From assembly GCA_021151825.1 (NCBI GenBank), contig JAGKWQ010000018.1, positions 62,001 to 126,000 of the forward strand: DNA of 64,000 nucleotides, written 5' to 3'. Positions within the stretch are counted from its first letter, which is position 1; each line of letters starts with the position of its first letter. The notes beneath the pieces were generated by a model, which saw nothing but the letters and a program-made list of their open reading frames with translations, did no database searches and had not been told where the DNA came from. This document shows, in pieces, positions 28,116 to 36,986 of the stretch. Made by a program: the position numbers and the translations under genes. Origin of the DNA: Cellvibrionaceae bacterium (GTDB lineage Bacteria > Pseudomonadota > Gammaproteobacteria > Pseudomonadales > Cellvibrionaceae).

Positions 28116-28823
28116 ATGAATTATGTGAAAAAGCAAACTTCGTATAAATCCAGTGGGGGCGACAACACTCATTCTCAATCGCTCACTCGTCAATTTTCAG
28201 ATCAACGGGAATCTACCAGGGCGCAATTAAAGCAACAACAAATAATGAACACGGGAGCTACTGCAAACATTGCCAATAGTGTTGCGCAGTTAACTTCATT
28301 AAATGGTCGCCTTGTTGATGTGAATACCCCCTACCCAAATGGCAATCAGGCAACTATTTTGGCCCATATGGCGGCAGACTGGAATGGTGCTGCCGGAGGA
28401 GCTGTTACAGGTGGGCATATTTTGGATGCGATGGTTACCAAGTGGGGAAATGCTGTTGCCAATTCCGTACCGAATAACCAATCTCCCGATGGTGTGCATT
28501 TTGCCGGCGCAATTCCAGGCAATAACATCACCAGCCACCAGCATAGTTTTCAATTGGTTCGTACCAATCCCGGAAATAATCAAACAACAGTGTCACCGGT
28601 AAAACAAAGTACGTTCTGGCCAAATAATTGGACTACAGCTGCGCTTGCAACCACATTGCAAAACTCCTGGCAAAACGGGCCGGCAAATGCATGGGCAAGT
28701 AAGGAAAATACGAGCTATTGGTATCGTTGGCAAACCCTGGGCGCTAATACTGTATTTCCGATTGAAAAAGTACCTGTTGCTACAGGTACGCTACGCAATC
28801 GGATGCGCGAAGGTAGAGGCTGA
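28116..28823 (+). CDS. candidate eCIS cargo effector, EndoU-like nuclease (tentative)
   Basis: 235 aa, ATG 28116. The N-terminus carries F-S-D-Q-R at residue 27 followed by ESTRAQLKQQQIM, nearly the same as in the DUF4157 gene. No DUF4157 domain and no signal peptide. The C-terminal part has GGHILDAM, GVHFAGAI and KQSTFWPNNWTTAALATTLQNSW. The spacing of GGH, then K-[TS]-x-[FY]-P-x-x-W, resembles bacterial EndoU-type RNases, which occur as polymorphic toxins. No immunity gene is adjacent, which suits an anti-eukaryote or extracellularly delivered toxin. The nuclease call is by motif resemblance only. Confidence 0.5.
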   Translation: MNYVKKQTSYKSSGGDNTHSQSLTRQFSDQRESTRAQLKQQQIMNTGATANIANSVAQLTSLNGRLVDVNTPYPNGNQATILAHMAADWNGAAGGAVTGGHILDAMVTKWGNAVANSVPNNQSPDGVHFAGAIPGNNITSHQHSFQLVRTNPGNNQTTVSPVKQSTFWPNNWTTAALATTLQNSWQNGPANAWASKENTSYWYRWQTLGANTVFPIEKVPVATGTLRNRMREGRG

Positions 28824-28906
28824 TAATTTTTCCTTTTTATAATAAGGTTAAGAGTTCAAAAAAGTGTGTTTGATTTTCTGGTTATTGTTTAAGGGATAAT
28901 TTAATT

Positions 28907-29995
28907 ATGCATACTCGCGCTCCTGTATCCAAAAAACAATTCGGATCAGCTAATCCGCGAGCGCAACAATCAGAAAATCCTGCTTCACTATTTACCGATA
29001 ACCGTCAGCAATCTAATAAACTCAAAACCATGCAATTGATGATGGACAGTAATCTTCATAATAAAAAAATAAATGGATTGCAAAAAAAAATGGATTCCGA
29101 TCATTTATTGAGCCTGCAATTGCAAGGAAAAAATATTGTACAGCGCGCACCGATCGGAGCATTTTCTGCAGCAGTGCCAACAATGAATGGCATGTTTATG
29201 GATACCACGAATACCGTTGCCCATAACAGTAATGTGGATGGAAATGCAAACGTTGCTGGCCGGCGTATCGCGATTATGCGCGGCCCGGCGAATGGCGGAG
29301 TACCTTCGGTTGACCCCAGGGGGTGGGGTTGGCTGAGAGCCAAATTTTTAAGGCTGAAAGGACAATGGGTTCGTTTTCATTTAATTAATGCCAATTTGGG
29401 CGGTTCCGGTGCGGATCACTTAAATCTCGTTCCTACAACCCATGCACTGAATCACGACGCGAACTGGCGGAAAATTGAAGAAGATGCAAAGAAAAGTGCA
29501 AATACCAAATGGACTTATTTTGACGTAACACCCGCTTACGATGCTGCTTATCCAGCAGGCGTTCCGCGTGCGATTCAGGGTGAATGGGGTGATTGGGACG
29601 CGTTAAATTCACAGTGGGTAACACGTGGCGCTATGCCTGCTACAGCGCAGGATAATCCGGTAAACGATGTCCAACCTTACAGTGATGCATCAACATTGAA
29701 TTTGCATACGCTAAGAAATCTGATCAGGGCTAATATGCCTAATGCAAAAAATAATACCAGAAAGATAATTGCTAAACGAAGTTCGGTAACAATCCCCGCA
29801 TCTTATAAGGTTTCAAAAGGCCTGAATTTATTAACAAGCACATATCACTCGCATTATGAGTTAGAGACTGCCTGGCAGTCATTCTTGAATAAAATCGATG
29901 ACGAAAAAGCAGCTAAAGTCTGGTACAAAATAATGAACCGGGTTTATTTAACAGAAGAAGGCCCGGCTCCCTGGTCATTGGTTTATCGCAAGTGA
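28907..29995 (+). CDS. candidate eCIS cargo effector, DNA/RNA non-specific endonuclease-like
   Basis: 362 aa, ATG 28907. F-T-D-N-R sits at residue 29, then NKLKTMQLMM. The linker contains NIVQRAP (about residue 75). The effector part has WVRFHLINANLGGSGADHLNLVPTT, followed by HALNHDANWRKIEE (about residues 145-190). This matches the (R)GHLLNxxLGGxGxxxNLxPxTxxxN layout of NucA-like nuclease toxins at the end of DUF4157 proteins. The usual catalytic RGH is RFH here, so activity may be altered. No DUF4157 domain, signal peptide or neighbouring immunity gene. Confidence 0.6.
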   Translation: MHTRAPVSKKQFGSANPRAQQSENPASLFTDNRQQSNKLKTMQLMMDSNLHNKKINGLQKKMDSDHLLSLQLQGKNIVQRAPIGAFSAAVPTMNGMFMDTTNTVAHNSNVDGNANVAGRRIAIMRGPANGGVPSVDPRGWGWLRAKFLRLKGQWVRFHLINANLGGSGADHLNLVPTTHALNHDANWRKIEEDAKKSANTKWTYFDVTPAYDAAYPAGVPRAIQGEWGDWDALNSQWVTRGAMPATAQDNPVNDVQPYSDASTLNLHTLRNLIRANMPNAKNNTRKIIAKRSSVTIPASYKVSKGLNLLTSTYHSHYELETAWQSFLNKIDDEKAAKVWYKIMNRVYLTEEGPAPWSLVYRK

Positions 29996-30005
29996 GTAAC
30001 ACAAT

Positions 30006-31352
30006 ATGCCATACCAATCTCGCGATCATAAAAAAAGTGTACTAAATGAAGACGCCGGAACCGCTGCTGCTTCCGTACGTTTTAACGATCAGCGGGTTGT
30101 GACTGCAACCCAATTGGCGTTGCAAAGTAATATGAATAATAGCTCGGTGGCTATTCAGCAACAAAAAACTCAACAGCAAATGAGCGTTACTACCGCGAAC
30201 AAATTCCCTGTTATACAGCGCGATGCAATAGATGTTAGTGATTACGTATTTAAAAATAGAAACACTCTTAAAACTATTGAAGGATTAAACGATATTTTTG
30301 AGGGCTGCTATTATCGTGGTAATTTGATGACCAAATGGGGCGATGGTAGTAAAGAAAATACATTGGAATATTATATATCGGAAAAAATTAATAGAAATCT
30401 GGTTAAATCCTGGGTGAAGGATCCGGAAGTTCCCGCCAGGATAAGAAAAACATTATTAGAGCTCTGGAATAATAATCAATCAGAAAAATTAGAACTCAAC
30501 AATAATCTGATTGCCGATTTGGTTCAGGATGTATCTACCCTGGATCTTGATAGTAAAGGCGGATTGAAACGCTCGGATTCATTTACGTTTGAAGGTGGTA
30601 CCAGGGTTCCTGATTTTTCAGAGTTGTTGGGCAAGCTCGATCAAACAACCAAAGTAGAAGATAGTAGTGGTAAGAAATTAAAAAAAGTGCCATCTACCAA
30701 ATCACTACGAACCAGCGGTTTGCTTATTCGTGCCTATGGCGATGATATGAATGCCGAACAGCGCCAGCCGGGAACCGAATTTGTTCTTGATCTTGGTGGC
30801 AGCCTGGGAATTTACAGGGATGCTTATGGTAATGGCGATATGTTCTATTATCCCTTGGAAAAAAGTGAAAGTCGCCCGGATGTTTATCAGCAAGAAGGTA
30901 ACTCAAGTGAACATACCTGGACAGGTTTGGCGAAAGAACTCTCTAGTCATTCCGGGCTTGAAGGTTTAGGTGAAAAATTAGCGCAAGTTCTTCAATCTGA
31001 ATATAAAGGTAAGTTAAATCGCTCGGAGGTGAATGCTATTGGAGCTATGTTGGCCGATGTAAAATTATCCATTCAGGGATGGGTGTATGCGGTTGAACAA
31101 TTGAAGGCTTTTGATTTGAATGAAAAAACCATTGAAGATCTTTTCGCTGTCATTGGTGGACCGTTCTGGAAATATTCGCTGAATGCGTCTCATACATCAA
31201 ACAGTAAAATTCCGGATGATGAAAAAGGTCGCAAGGCAGGTTTGGGATATAAGAAAACAGATATTGCAAAAAGAAAAAGGAACAGTGCAGGCACAACAGG
31301 CAATAAATCCAAAAAGAAAAAAATAACGAAAACAGTAAATGATAAAAAATAA
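30006..31352 (+). CDS. candidate eCIS cargo effector of unknown activity with basic C-terminal tail
   Basis: 448 aa, ATG 30006, 11 bp after the previous stop. F-N-D-Q-R lies at residue 26, and KFPVIQRDAIDVSD (about 66-79) marks the junction to the effector part. The remaining approximately 370 residues match no family I recognise. A short segment reads TSGLLIRAYGDDMN, followed by GTEFVLDLGGSLGIYRDAYGNGDMFYYPLE. The last 30 residues are strongly basic (KRKRN, then KSKKKKITK), resembling a bipartite nuclear-localisation signal. No signal peptide. It is the last gene of the + strand eCIS run. Confidence 0.6.
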   Translation: MPYQSRDHKKSVLNEDAGTAAASVRFNDQRVVTATQLALQSNMNNSSVAIQQQKTQQQMSVTTANKFPVIQRDAIDVSDYVFKNRNTLKTIEGLNDIFEGCYYRGNLMTKWGDGSKENTLEYYISEKINRNLVKSWVKDPEVPARIRKTLLELWNNNQSEKLELNNNLIADLVQDVSTLDLDSKGGLKRSDSFTFEGGTRVPDFSELLGKLDQTTKVEDSSGKKLKKVPSTKSLRTSGLLIRAYGDDMNAEQRQPGTEFVLDLGGSLGIYRDAYGNGDMFYYPLEKSESRPDVYQQEGNSSEHTWTGLAKELSSHSGLEGLGEKLAQVLQSEYKGKLNRSEVNAIGAMLADVKLSIQGWVYAVEQLKAFDLNEKTIEDLFAVIGGPFWKYSLNASHTSNSKIPDDEKGRKAGLGYKKTDIAKRKRNSAGTTGNKSKKKKITKTVNDKK

Positions 31353-31431
31353 CATTATCGGTGTAAAAAAACGCTACTGGATATGCAGCTAATAAGCCTT
31401 ACTGCCATTTTCCCGGATTTAAAAAATACTA

Positions 31432-32034
31432 TTACAAGGTAATTTTTCCCCCTGCATAGTAATCCAGGTCCACATTTCCCGTAACACCATCAACAGTTCC
31501 ATTCTGCGTATACTGCCAAAAATTCCACGTGGCCCAACCCTGCGGAATTTTAGGTGTGCTTACGCCATATTCAGCAACCCATAACGGGTATTTGGAAAAA
31601 TCAGCGTTGATGGTTTGATTCCAGAATGAAGGGCCAGTGTAAATCATTGGTGTGCGGCCCAACGCTTGTTCTACGGCATTCAACCAGGTTTGCAAATTAG
31701 TAGCGACACTGTTGTTACCATAAGCGCCTTTAAAAATTTCAATATCGACAACGGGTGGTAAATCATTAGCTGCGAGTGAACCAACAGTATTAATAAAATT
31801 ATTTGCCTGGATTATGGGGTCATCATTGGTTTCATAAAAATGATAAGCACCGCGTAAAATTCCCGCCGCTTGCATGCCTTGCCAGTTGGTGTGGAATTGT
31901 GGATCTGTGTAGGTATTGCCGTCAGTCGCTTTTGCATACGCGAAGGCGATGCCGGCGGCTTTCACTTTTACCCAATCCACCGTACCCTGGTAATGGGATA
32001 CATCGATTCCTTGCAATTGATTTGAATTTGTCAT
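31432..32034 (-). CDS. GH25 lysozyme without signal peptide
   Basis: 200 aa, ATG at 32034, AAGGAA 7 nt upstream. It covers a complete GH25 muramidase barrel: GIDVSHYQGTVDWVKVKAAG, FAYAKATDG, GAYHFYE, PPVVDIEIFKG (catalytic D and E), MIYTGPSFW, PLWVAEYG, WNFWQYTQNGTVDGV, then DLDYYAGG. The family cleaves peptidoglycan between MurNAc and GlcNAc. There is no secretion signal and no wall-binding repeat, so export would need lysis, a holin or another carrier. It is convergent with the cargo island (79 bp). Involvement in particle release is a reasonable guess. Confidence 0.93.
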   Translation of the reverse strand: MTNSNQLQGIDVSHYQGTVDWVKVKAAGIAFAYAKATDGNTYTDPQFHTNWQGMQAAGILRGAYHFYETNDDPIIQANNFINTVGSLAANDLPPVVDIEIFKGAYGNNSVATNLQTWLNAVEQALGRTPMIYTGPSFWNQTINADFSKYPLWVAEYGVSTPKIPQGWATWNFWQYTQNGTVDGVTGNVDLDYYAGGKITL

Positions 32035-32118
32035 CGTACGTTCCTTATATTTATATATGTGCCTGTGTTTACTTCGTTACTACACGTCATGCTAGCACAC
32101 ATTTTTTCCAATGCTATT

Positions 32119-32799
32119 TCACGAAATTACTTCAATCGCTTGCTGAAATGTTTTCTTGCCGCGTTGGTAGCGCTTTAATGGTTGGTCATCGGCAAAAACT
32201 TCCAGTAACGCGGTATTGAAATCGTAAATGCGATTGTCGCGGCCCGCTTGCTCCGCTGCTGCTTCAAATCCCTGAGTATGTGCATCGGCCAGAATTGCCA
32301 CTTCTTCAACCATCCCTGTGGCTATTTCCATATCTGCAGGGTTGTTAAACGATGCTTCGCAAGCAAGTGCGTCGGTTGAATGGAAATTACGACAACGGAA
32401 TGGGCGCACGGGATAAATACTGCATTGGTTATTGTCCAACATCGCGCATTTTAAATTGGTGGTGAGATGTTGCTCCGGGGTAATGGTACGAATAATTTCT
32501 GCATTCCCGGCCGCCTGTTGCAATACAGCGACGATTTTTTCGGCGCTGAAGTTTTTGTTCATGTAATTCTTGATTAACAAAATCTCATGGGCTCGCGCTT
32601 CTACCTTGTAGTAACAGCAAAAGGCACAACCTGCTTTGCAGGCCGGCTTGGTAGTGGCATCATCAAAAGCAGTAGCGATCAGATTGTCGTAGCGCGCATA
32701 AGATTTTTCCAGGGCGGAATTTGCATCTTTGCTGCCCTTTAATTGTGCAGCAGAGCGTTGGTATTCATGTTGGGCAGTGGTTTGGAAAATGTCGGACAT
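32119..32799 (-). CDS. YkgJ-type Cys-cluster protein
   Basis: 226 aa, ATG at 32799. The CKAGCAFCCYYKVEARAHEILLIKNY block (about residues 54-80), then CAMLDNNQCSIYPVRPFRCRNFHS (about 117-140), gives the CxxxCxxCC plus Cx5-8C-x-x-Y-xx-RP-xx-CR pattern of the YkgJ/UPF0153 zinc- or iron-binding family. The biochemical role is unknown. It stands alone between the lysozyme and endonuclease genes. No sign of transfer. Confidence 0.85.
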   Translation of the reverse strand: MSDIFQTTAQHEYQRSAAQLKGSKDANSALEKSYARYDNLIATAFDDATTKPACKAGCAFCCYYKVEARAHEILLIKNYMNKNFSAEKIVAVLQQAAGNAEIIRTITPEQHLTTNLKCAMLDNNQCSIYPVRPFRCRNFHSTDALACEASFNNPADMEIATGMVEEVAILADAHTQGFEAAAEQAGRDNRIYDFNTALLEVFADDQPLKRYQRGKKTFQQAIEVIS

Positions 32800-32858
32800 G
32801 GAAATAAATAGAATTATTGGTTAACACGATAGTTGTCACCAAATTATAAATAAAAATA

Positions 32859-32880
32859 AGGCGGCTCGCAGTGGCCGCCT
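32859..32880 (-). terminator. rho-independent terminator after endonuclease I gene
   Basis: Stem AGGCGGC (32859-32865) pairs with GCCGCCT (32874-32880) around an 8-nt loop. On the minus strand it is followed by a T-rich run (TTATTTTTATTTA). It sits 85 bp beyond the stop at 32965. Confidence 0.8.
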
Positions 32881-32964
32881 GAAAAATATCAACGTTGAAG
32901 ATTGTTATATATCCAGTTCCCTCTGCATTAAGTTATCCATAAACAGTTTTTAAGTGATTACTTA

Positions 32965-34080
32965 TCAATTACAGGAACTGCCCCAGAGCTGGTTGGCCCA
33001 GGCTGGATAATCCACAAACGGATTACGGTTGCCTTGCCGTGAGACAATACGCGCATGGCGATTGATTTCTTCCTGGCTCACCGGATCCTGGTTATGCCAA
33101 GCCAATAAGGTGCATATTTTCCCCAGATTGGCGCCACTGGTTCCCGCGGTGTTGACCAATACCAAATCCTCCGTGCCAGTGCTGTCGTTGCTGTTGTAGC
33201 GCACATCCATATAAAACATCATTCGCGCTACATCACCTTTAACTGCATTGCGCGGCTCAAAACTGTTTGAGTCAGTATAGTTACCCGGCGCTTCACTGAT
33301 GCTGGAGCCACCATTATCAAAATCCTTATTGCCGCGTGTTGAATTTACGGAAGCATCTTCCGGGCGCAGGTGATGGATATCGGTATAAGCCCAATCACTT
33401 TCATCGGGAAAGCCGTGGCTTTTTGGCCAGGTATGTTCGCGATTCCATGCATCCGGATTGCTATTGCCACTGGCATTAAATGTTTTTGCTTGTGAGCGGC
33501 CAGTGTAAATAAGAATGACGTTGCTGGAATTGTTGGGATCTTCATCGGTGTATTTCAGTGCATCCCACACTTGCGCGTAACTCATGCGGGTGTGGCCGCG
33601 CGCGGAAATCGTTGCCAATGAATTTTTTAAGGGAGTGCCGGATAAACCAATGGCCGCCGCATAGTAGGATTGAAAACCGGACCAGGTTGCACCGCTGGGT
33701 GGATTGCCTCCGCTCGTGCTGTAACTGACACTCAGGGACGCGCCGCTGTAACTGGAATAACCACGTAACAAAATGTGGTAAGTCCCGGCTTGCGGCGTAG
33801 CGAAATTACAATTTTCACTATTGCCACTGGCATAAGGACGGCAATCGTAACTGCTGGTGGTTGGCGCCTGGCCGAGGCGCACATAAAGATCAAGGTCACC
33901 ACTACCACCGCTGGTTGTAATAGCAAGATTGGAAGCATTCGCATGAACAACCAATTCAAATCGTGCGTCTGAATTAGCGGCGCCACTGAGGCCAGTACGT
34001 GTTTCATTATTATTAATCGTGACAGCAAACGCATTGACACAAAAAGCAAAAAAACCTAAACCCATAAAATATTTATTCAT
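32965..34080 (-). CDS. secreted endonuclease I with N-terminal pre-peptidase (PPC) domain
   Basis: 371 aa from ATG 34080; AAGGAG lies 8 nt upstream, which favours this start over in-frame ATGs at 34086 and 34122. A signal peptide (MNKYFMGLGFFAFCVNAFA) comes first. A PPC-type beta domain follows (about 20-120; GDLDLYVRLGQAPTTSSYDC, then GTYHILLRGYSSYSGASL). The C-terminal endonuclease I domain (about 135-371) has WNREHTWPKSHGF, DIHHLRPEDASVNSTRGNKDFD and GDVARMMFYMDVRY. The family cuts DNA in the periplasm or outside the cell. Its use is probably DNA scavenging. Confidence 0.93.
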   Translation of the reverse strand: MNKYFMGLGFFAFCVNAFAVTINNNETRTGLSGAANSDARFELVVHANASNLAITTSGGSGDLDLYVRLGQAPTTSSYDCRPYASGNSENCNFATPQAGTYHILLRGYSSYSGASLSVSYSTSGGNPPSGATWSGFQSYYAAAIGLSGTPLKNSLATISARGHTRMSYAQVWDALKYTDEDPNNSSNVILIYTGRSQAKTFNASGNSNPDAWNREHTWPKSHGFPDESDWAYTDIHHLRPEDASVNSTRGNKDFDNGGSSISEAPGNYTDSNSFEPRNAVKGDVARMMFYMDVRYNSNDSTGTEDLVLVNTAGTSGANLGKICTLLAWHNQDPVSQEEINRHARIVSRQGNRNPFVDYPAWANQLWGSSCN

Positions 34081-34169
34081 ACCCATAACTCCTTTGATGT
34101 GAGCTGTGAGTATGTCGAGCAAATATTGCGAATTAATTATGCCAGCTATTTTTTTATTCTATAAATGCA

Positions 34170-34193
34170 AACCCCCGCGATGATGCGGGGGTT
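34170..34193 (-). terminator. hairpin terminator after lipoprotein gene
   Basis: Perfect 9-bp stem AACCCCCGC (34170-34178) / GCGGGGGTT (34185-34193) with a 6-nt loop, 15 bp past the stop at 34208. The T tract on the minus strand is weak, so efficiency is uncertain. Confidence 0.65.
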
Positions 34194-34207
34194 ATTTCAT
34201 GGAAATA

Positions 34208-36178
34208 TCAGTATTGATGCGGTTTTGATTTTAATAAAAGATCGTTTTCATGGCGCAATATGTTTTTTTGATTGTCGTCAATTTTCGCAGATGGCAAGAT
34301 TTTTATTTTAGTATCTATGGTCATAGCCCCATCGGTTGCGTTAGAAAATGTTGGATATGTAAAAATTCGGTCCTGAATTTCAGCGGCGTGGTCTTCACCT
34401 TGGTATTTTGCAATATAACTGAAATAAGCGGCTTCTGCTTCGGTTAACGGATCTGGTCCAACCGTGAAAAAACTCACCCGGAATTGTTTAGGAGAATTAC
34501 GCGCTTCCGGTAATCGGGTGCCATAAAATTGTTGCAACACACTACCATTTATATGCATCAATTCTTCCTTTTTAAAACCGGATTCGCTTATAGAGCCTGG
34601 TTTTAAAAACCATGTGTCTGTAACCTCCTGAGCATTAACAATACCCATCAGATATTTTTCAATAGTGCTGTATTTAAAATGTTTTTCTTTTGGCGGATTT
34701 CCGAGAATAAATAGTCCATTGGGCTGCTCAATGATAATAGTTTGTGAAACCGCAGTATTGCTTGGCTCGGTTCCGATCCACTCCTGATGGCAATTGCACA
34801 GTGTATCGCTGAGCCTTAATTTTTCATCGCTAAGATGAAATCCCCAACGATGGCCAATTTCATGTATAAAATGAGAAAAATCATAACCAAACTGGCCGAT
34901 GTTAATATAACCCTGCAAAGATTGGTTGGCACCCCAACCACTACGTGAGTTAAATATATTTGTACCGATGCCGGAGACATCATTAAAAACCGGATAATAA
35001 TAAGACCAATCACCTACTGGTGATGTGCCCGTGGGAATAGCTACCAAAAAATCCGGTTCTGATATTTTTTGCAATACCTTCGCACTCAACGCATTAATAT
35101 CGGTGATGCGGTGATAATGAGGATCAACCACATGCAGTAGATAATCATTGGCATAAAATCCGGAGCTTTGTTGTGCAAGGGAGGCGGCAGGAATTTCACT
35201 ATCAATAATTACAATCTTGGGCAATACGCTGCCGCCGCTATAATTTCTTGGAAAAAGATTTTCTCCAGCACGAGAAGCCCTTATATAGGAGTCACCTATA
35301 TAACCTACATGCCCACCAAAACTGTCCAGATTTTTTATTTCTGTGGGGTCAAAACGTAATTTTGCAAAATACTGATATGGATTATCAGGTGTTTGGGTAA
35401 GCTTGATTTTTTTGGGTGTATGGTTGTCATGGTCTATCGTTGACATCCACATTTCAACCCATACTTCATCAAAATCACCGGCCAGATCCGCGGTGATTGT
35501 AAATTCTGTATCGGGAATATCTTTTAATCGTATAACAGCAGGGCTGATATTGACGTGGTGTACAATAAGATCAGAACCCCCGCGGTCACAAACATTATCT
35601 ATATTTTCATCGCGACAAGAAAATTCCACAGAAATATCACAACTTCCGCCATAAAGTTTGATGTTGAAATCACGCAATCTTTCATCAAGCTTTCTGCAGC
35701 CGCCTGAAAAGTTTAATTGTGCATTGCGAAATCCCACATCGGGCATGGCAGTAAGGTTAAGGATTTCTTTGGTATCCATTTCAAATGAACCTTCTGGGAT
35801 TGTAGATCCATTTTTTGTGCGGATAGTTATTGTGGTTTTTGGTGGGTAAAGTGACAAAAAATTTGCTTGAATACTACAGGATGTATTAACTGAACTGACG
35901 GTATATATATCGTCTTTAAATATACCATTGCAGCCGCTGATATTCGTCATCATAAAACCACTATCCGGTTTAACGGAAAAATGGGCGGTTTCCCCTTGTT
36001 TAACCGTTATTGTAGACGGACTTATAGTTCCTCCCTCGCTAGCAGTTGCTTTTAATTGGTATTCTAATACGGGGGTGTTATTTGAATTATTACTACTGCC
36101 CCCTGATCCACCACAAGATGCGAGTAATAAAATTGCTGACGGGATTAAAATATTTTTAATAACCATATTTATATTCAT
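34208..36178 (-). CDS. secreted lipoprotein with zincin (HEIGH) motif
   Basis: 656 aa from ATG 36178 (an alternative ATG at 36190 is in frame). A lipobox (LLLASCGG) and low-complexity GGSGGSSNNSNN spacer show export and lipidation. Residues about 40-110 form a beta domain (KATASEGGTISPSTITVKQGETAHFSV) like bacterial Ig/repeat modules. The C-terminal half holds the metalloprotease signature FIHEIGHRWGFH (about residue 440-450), where H-E-x-x-H binds zinc and the downstream His may be the third ligand. The family is not known to me. It may digest extracellular protein. Intact, single-gene unit. Confidence 0.7.
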   Translation of the reverse strand: MNINMVIKNILIPSAILLLASCGGSGGSSNNSNNTPVLEYQLKATASEGGTISPSTITVKQGETAHFSVKPDSGFMMTNISGCNGIFKDDIYTVSSVNTSCSIQANFLSLYPPKTTITIRTKNGSTIPEGSFEMDTKEILNLTAMPDVGFRNAQLNFSGGCRKLDERLRDFNIKLYGGSCDISVEFSCRDENIDNVCDRGGSDLIVHHVNISPAVIRLKDIPDTEFTITADLAGDFDEVWVEMWMSTIDHDNHTPKKIKLTQTPDNPYQYFAKLRFDPTEIKNLDSFGGHVGYIGDSYIRASRAGENLFPRNYSGGSVLPKIVIIDSEIPAASLAQQSSGFYANDYLLHVVDPHYHRITDINALSAKVLQKISEPDFLVAIPTGTSPVGDWSYYYPVFNDVSGIGTNIFNSRSGWGANQSLQGYINIGQFGYDFSHFIHEIGHRWGFHLSDEKLRLSDTLCNCHQEWIGTEPSNTAVSQTIIIEQPNGLFILGNPPKEKHFKYSTIEKYLMGIVNAQEVTDTWFLKPGSISESGFKKEELMHINGSVLQQFYGTRLPEARNSPKQFRVSFFTVGPDPLTEAEAAYFSYIAKYQGEDHAAEIQDRIFTYPTFSNATDGAMTIDTKIKILPSAKIDDNQKNILRHENDLLLKSKPHQY

Positions 36179-36328
36179 TATTGATTCCATTTTTCTATCG
36201 TGAAAATTTGCAGCATTGTAAAGTAGAAAAAGCTTTTCAGTATCGATATTAGTTTCGTTGCTGCAAAATTTGCAATCCGGAATAATTCATGATTTCACGT
36301 TGTCCTTTTTATTTTCGCTCTACAATTA

Positions 36329-36943
36329 TCAATTCTTTAATTCGATACGTGCCTGCTTGATAATTTGTCCGGCGGCAGTTAGTGCCAACGCAGCCATAAT
36401 CACCGCTACAATTAAATCCGGCCAGGCAGTACCGGTGCCAAATACACCAATCGCGGCCAATACCACGGCAATATTTCCTAACGCGTCATTGCGTGTACAC
36501 AACCATACACTGCGCATATTGCTATCACCATTGCGATAGGCATACAGCAACCATGCAACACTGAGGTTAGCGGCGAGCGCAAGTAGTCCAATAAGGCTCA
36601 TGGTTTGCGCATCGGGAATTACACCGGTGATTGCATTCCAGATTGCATGCGCTAAAACCGCGATGCCAAATAATGCCATCGACGCTGCTTTTAACAGCGA
36701 TGCTTTCGCACGCGTTTGCATACTCTGCGCCAACACCCACAAACTGATTCCGTAATTGGCGGCATCGCCGAGGAAGTCGATGGAGTCCGCTAGCAGTGAA
36801 ACAGAATTTGCCCGCTGGCTGAAAATAATTTCAACCACAAACATTAATGCATTGACGACCAGTGCGATCCATAAAATACGACGGTACTTTGGATCGGGTT
36901 GGGGTGGAGAATCGTGATCGTGGCTACAGCAATGAGCACCCAT
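36329..36943 (-). CDS. small CDF-type cation transporter
   Basis: 204 aa from ATG 36943 with GGAG 6 nt upstream (an in-frame ATG at 36955 lacks this). The N-terminus is metal-ligand rich (GAHCCSHDHD). Six membrane spans follow, with SLLADSIDFLGDAANY in TM2 and RNDALGN in TM5, typical of the cation diffusion facilitator family. The cytoplasmic C-terminal domain of larger CDF proteins is absent. Probably exports divalent metals such as Zn(II) or Co(II). It lies downstream of czcCBA on the same strand, separated by a hairpin. Confidence 0.85.
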   Translation of the reverse strand: MGAHCCSHDHDSPPQPDPKYRRILWIALVVNALMFVVEIIFSQRANSVSLLADSIDFLGDAANYGISLWVLAQSMQTRAKASLLKAASMALFGIAVLAHAIWNAITGVIPDAQTMSLIGLLALAANLSVAWLLYAYRNGDSNMRSVWLCTRNDALGNIAVVLAAIGVFGTGTAWPDLIVAVIMAALALTAAGQIIKQARIELKN

Positions 36944-36986
36944 AATTTTCTCCAATTTTCATAGTGATATCGTTTAATAAATAAGT

